Shown: piece by piece, positions 62,525 through 64,000 of the stretch
Position numbering within the stretch: the first letter of the stretch is position 1
How the letters are laid out: each line of letters begins with the position of its first letter
Origin: Nocardioides sp. S5
GTDB taxonomy: Bacteria > Actinomycetota > Actinomycetes > Propionibacteriales > Nocardioidaceae
Direction: 5' to 3'
Length of the DNA stretch: 64,000 bases
Assembly (NCBI RefSeq): GCF_017310035.1
Contig: NZ_CP022296.1
Location: forward strand, 2,356,001 to 2,420,000
Notes under the pieces: generated by a model
The model's input: the letters and a program-made list of their open reading frames with translations, nothing else
Database searches by the model: none
What the model was told of the DNA's origin: nothing
Made by a program: the position numbers and the translations under genes

Positions 62525-63499
62525 ATGGCGCAGCCTCGGGCCGAGCGCTTGATGAACCTGCACATCCTGCTGCTGGGCGCGCGACGCTTCATCAGCAAGG
62601 ACGCGATCCGCGAGGCGTGCTACCCCGAGCACGCCCGCGGACCGGCCGGTGACGAGGCGTTCGAGCGAGCCTTCGAGCGCGACAAGGACGCCCTGCGCCA
62701 GATCGGGGCCGTGATCGAGGTCGGCAGCGCCGACGCGTTCTTCGACGACGAGATCGGCTACCGCATTCCGACCGAGCAGACCTCGTTGCCCGAGATCCGC
62801 TTCGAGTCCGACGAGGCCGCGGTGCTGGGCCTCGCCGCGCAGGTCTGGCAGCAGGCGACCCTGGCGAAGGCGACCGGTCGCGCGCTGGCCAAGCTCAAGG
62901 GCCAGGGCGTCGAGATCGACCCGTCCCGCCTGGAGGTGGTCGCCCCGGCGATCGCCGCCGACGAGCCGGCGTTCGAGCCGCTCTGGGACGCGGTCGGCAA
63001 GCGCCGCCAGGTGAGCTTCCCCTACCGGCGTGCCGACGAGACCGAGCCCACCACCCGCAGGATCCAGCCGTGGGGCCTCGCGCGCTCCTCGGGACGCTGG
63101 TACGTCGTCGGCCTCGACGTCGACCGCGGTGCTGAGCGGGTCTTCCGCCTCTCGCGCATCGTGGGTCCGGTCCGCGCCACCGGCAAGTCCGGGGCGTACG
63201 ACGTCCCGGCCGGCACCGACGTACGCGCTGTCGCCCGGCGGCTGTCCCCGTCGTTCCCGTCGGTGCGGGCCGAGGTCCTCCTGCGGCAGGGCACCGGCGT
63301 GGGACTGCGACGGCGCGCGGAGAGCGTCACCGCGGAGACGGACCGTCCAGGGTGGGACCTGCTCGTGGTGGAGGGACCGGTCCACGAGCTCTCCGACGAG
63401 GTGCTGACCTACGGCGCTGACGTCGTCGTCCAGGGACCCGAGGCGCTGCGCGCCGACGTGGTGGCCCGTCTGCGCGCAGTGGCGGGGGAGGCCCGATGA
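62525..63499 (+). CDS. pafB: PafB, WYL-domain DNA-damage response regulator
   Basis: 324 residues. An N-terminal winged helix (AERLMNLHILLLGARRFISK to RQIGAVIEV, about 1-80) precedes the WYL domain (about 155-230) with RIQPWGLARSSGRWYVVG. A WCX-like C-terminal domain follows. In mycobacteria PafB and PafC form a heterodimer that activates the LexA-independent DNA-damage regulon. ATG 62525 has GAGGGGGAGC upstream. It overlaps pafC. Confidence 0.92.
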   Translation: MAQPRAERLMNLHILLLGARRFISKDAIREACYPEHARGPAGDEAFERAFERDKDALRQIGAVIEVGSADAFFDDEIGYRIPTEQTSLPEIRFESDEAAVLGLAAQVWQQATLAKATGRALAKLKGQGVEIDPSRLEVVAPAIAADEPAFEPLWDAVGKRRQVSFPYRRADETEPTTRRIQPWGLARSSGRWYVVGLDVDRGAERVFRLSRIVGPVRATGKSGAYDVPAGTDVRAVARRLSPSFPSVRAEVLLRQGTGVGLRRRAESVTAETDRPGWDLLVVEGPVHELSDEVLTYGADVVVQGPEALRADVVARLRAVAGEAR

Positions 63500-64000
63500 G
63501 CGTCCAGGCCGGCGACACCGCACCGGACCAGGTCGCCCGGCTGCTCGCCCTGGTCCCCTACCTGCTCGCACGCGGTGAGGTGCGCCTCGACGACGCCGCC
63601 ACCCACTTCGGCACCGACGCCGACCAGATCGAGCGCGACCTGCGGCTGCTGTTCATGACCGGCCTCTCGCCGGGCCTCCCCGGGGACCTCATCGAGGTCG
63701 ACCTCGACGCGCTCGAGGGTGACCGGGTCATCCGCGTCGACAACGCCGACTACCTCGCTCGTCCGGTGCGCTTCTCGCCGGCCGAGGCCACCGCACTCGT
63801 GGTGGCGCTGCGCACGATGGTCGAGGCGGCGCCCGACGAGGCCCGCGACGTCATCGAGCGCACCCTGGCCAAGCTCGAGCAGGCCGCCGGCCAGGACGGC
63901 GAGGGGCTGCTCCGGCTCCACGTGGCGCCCACGCCGCTGGAGACCAGCGCGGTCGTGCCGGTGCTCGAGTCCGCCGTGCGCCACGGACGCCAGGTCGAGA
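63496..64000 (+). CDS. pafC: PafC, WYL-domain regulator (3' truncated by window end)
   Basis: The first 168 residues are visible. The winged-helix region is VARLLALVPYLLARGEVRLD and DADQIERDLRLLFMTGL. FSPAEATALVVALRTMVEAA is the linker helix seen in PafC. The WYL core starts at the window edge (VLESAVRHGRQVE). ATG 63496 overlaps pafB by 4 nt, as expected for the two subunits of one activator. Confidence 0.92.
   Translation, partial: MSVQAGDTAPDQVARLLALVPYLLARGEVRLDDAATHFGTDADQIERDLRLLFMTGLSPGLPGDLIEVDLDALEGDRVIRVDNADYLARPVRFSPAEATALVVALRTMVEAAPDEARDVIERTLAKLEQAAGQDGEGLLRLHVAPTPLETSAVVPVLESAVRHGRQVE

Overview
The window is about 64 kb of very GC-rich, gene-dense DNA from an actinobacterial chromosome. 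Actinobacterial markers are the complete Pup-proteasome locus, mycothiol ligase (mshC), actinobacterial integration host factor, many GTG starts and many leaderless TANNNT-type promoters. A Nocardioides-like organism (Propionibacteriales) is my best guess, but this is inference without a database search. I see no phage, transposon, CRISPR, tRNA or rRNA, and no gap between genes longer than about 280 bp. Most of it looks like core chromosome.

Layout. 1-2603: 3' part of pyrR, then pyrB and pyrC. 2606-7381: four genes interrupting the pyrimidine genes: a secreted DUF3060-like protein, a VOC-domain protein, a CoA-transferase and an ABC-F ribosome-protection-type ATPase with an apparent leader peptide and attenuator. 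7462-15998: carA, carB, class 2 pyrD, pyrK-like, class 1B pyrD-like, pyrF and a lipoprotein. 16136-25408: ihf, gmk, rpoZ, coaBC, metK, priA, def, fmt, a YjbR-like gene and rsmB. 25425-33075: a broken small gene, a secreted protein, a LigD-type polymerase domain, rpe, a second YjbR-like gene, DUF427, DUF5703, an aldo/keto reductase, uppP and an MFS transporter. 33066-38525: corA, histidine phosphatase, DUF3090, a kinase-fold SCO1664-like protein, mshC and PAC2. 38667-49112: metH, a HAD phosphatase and a five-gene oligopeptide/dipeptide ABC transporter. 49123-64000: recB-like nuclease, site-2 protease, trmI, grpB-like, arc/mpa, two small membrane proteins, methyltransferase, dop, pup, prcB, prcA, pafA, FKBP, pafB and the start of pafC.

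How the genes work together. The pyr genes cover UMP synthesis from bicarbonate, glutamine and aspartate; pyrE is not seen. gmk, rpoZ, coaBC, metK, def, fmt and rsmB form a conserved housekeeping run for nucleotides, transcription, cofactors and translation initiation. The right end encodes tagging (Pup, PafA), untagging (Dop), unfolding (ARC/Mpa) and degradation (PrcA/PrcB), followed by the PafB/PafC regulators of the mycobacterial DNA-damage response.

Most interesting points: a PyrK/class 1B DHODH pair whose catalytic Cys and Lys are replaced, sitting beside an intact class 2 enzyme; a leader peptide plus nested hairpin before the ABC-F gene; dop and a methyltransferase that diverge from overlapping start codons; a 25-residue membrane peptide in the proteasome locus; a frameshifted small gene at 25425-25530; and a compact kinase-fold, phosphatase and zinc-ribbon gene set next to mshC.
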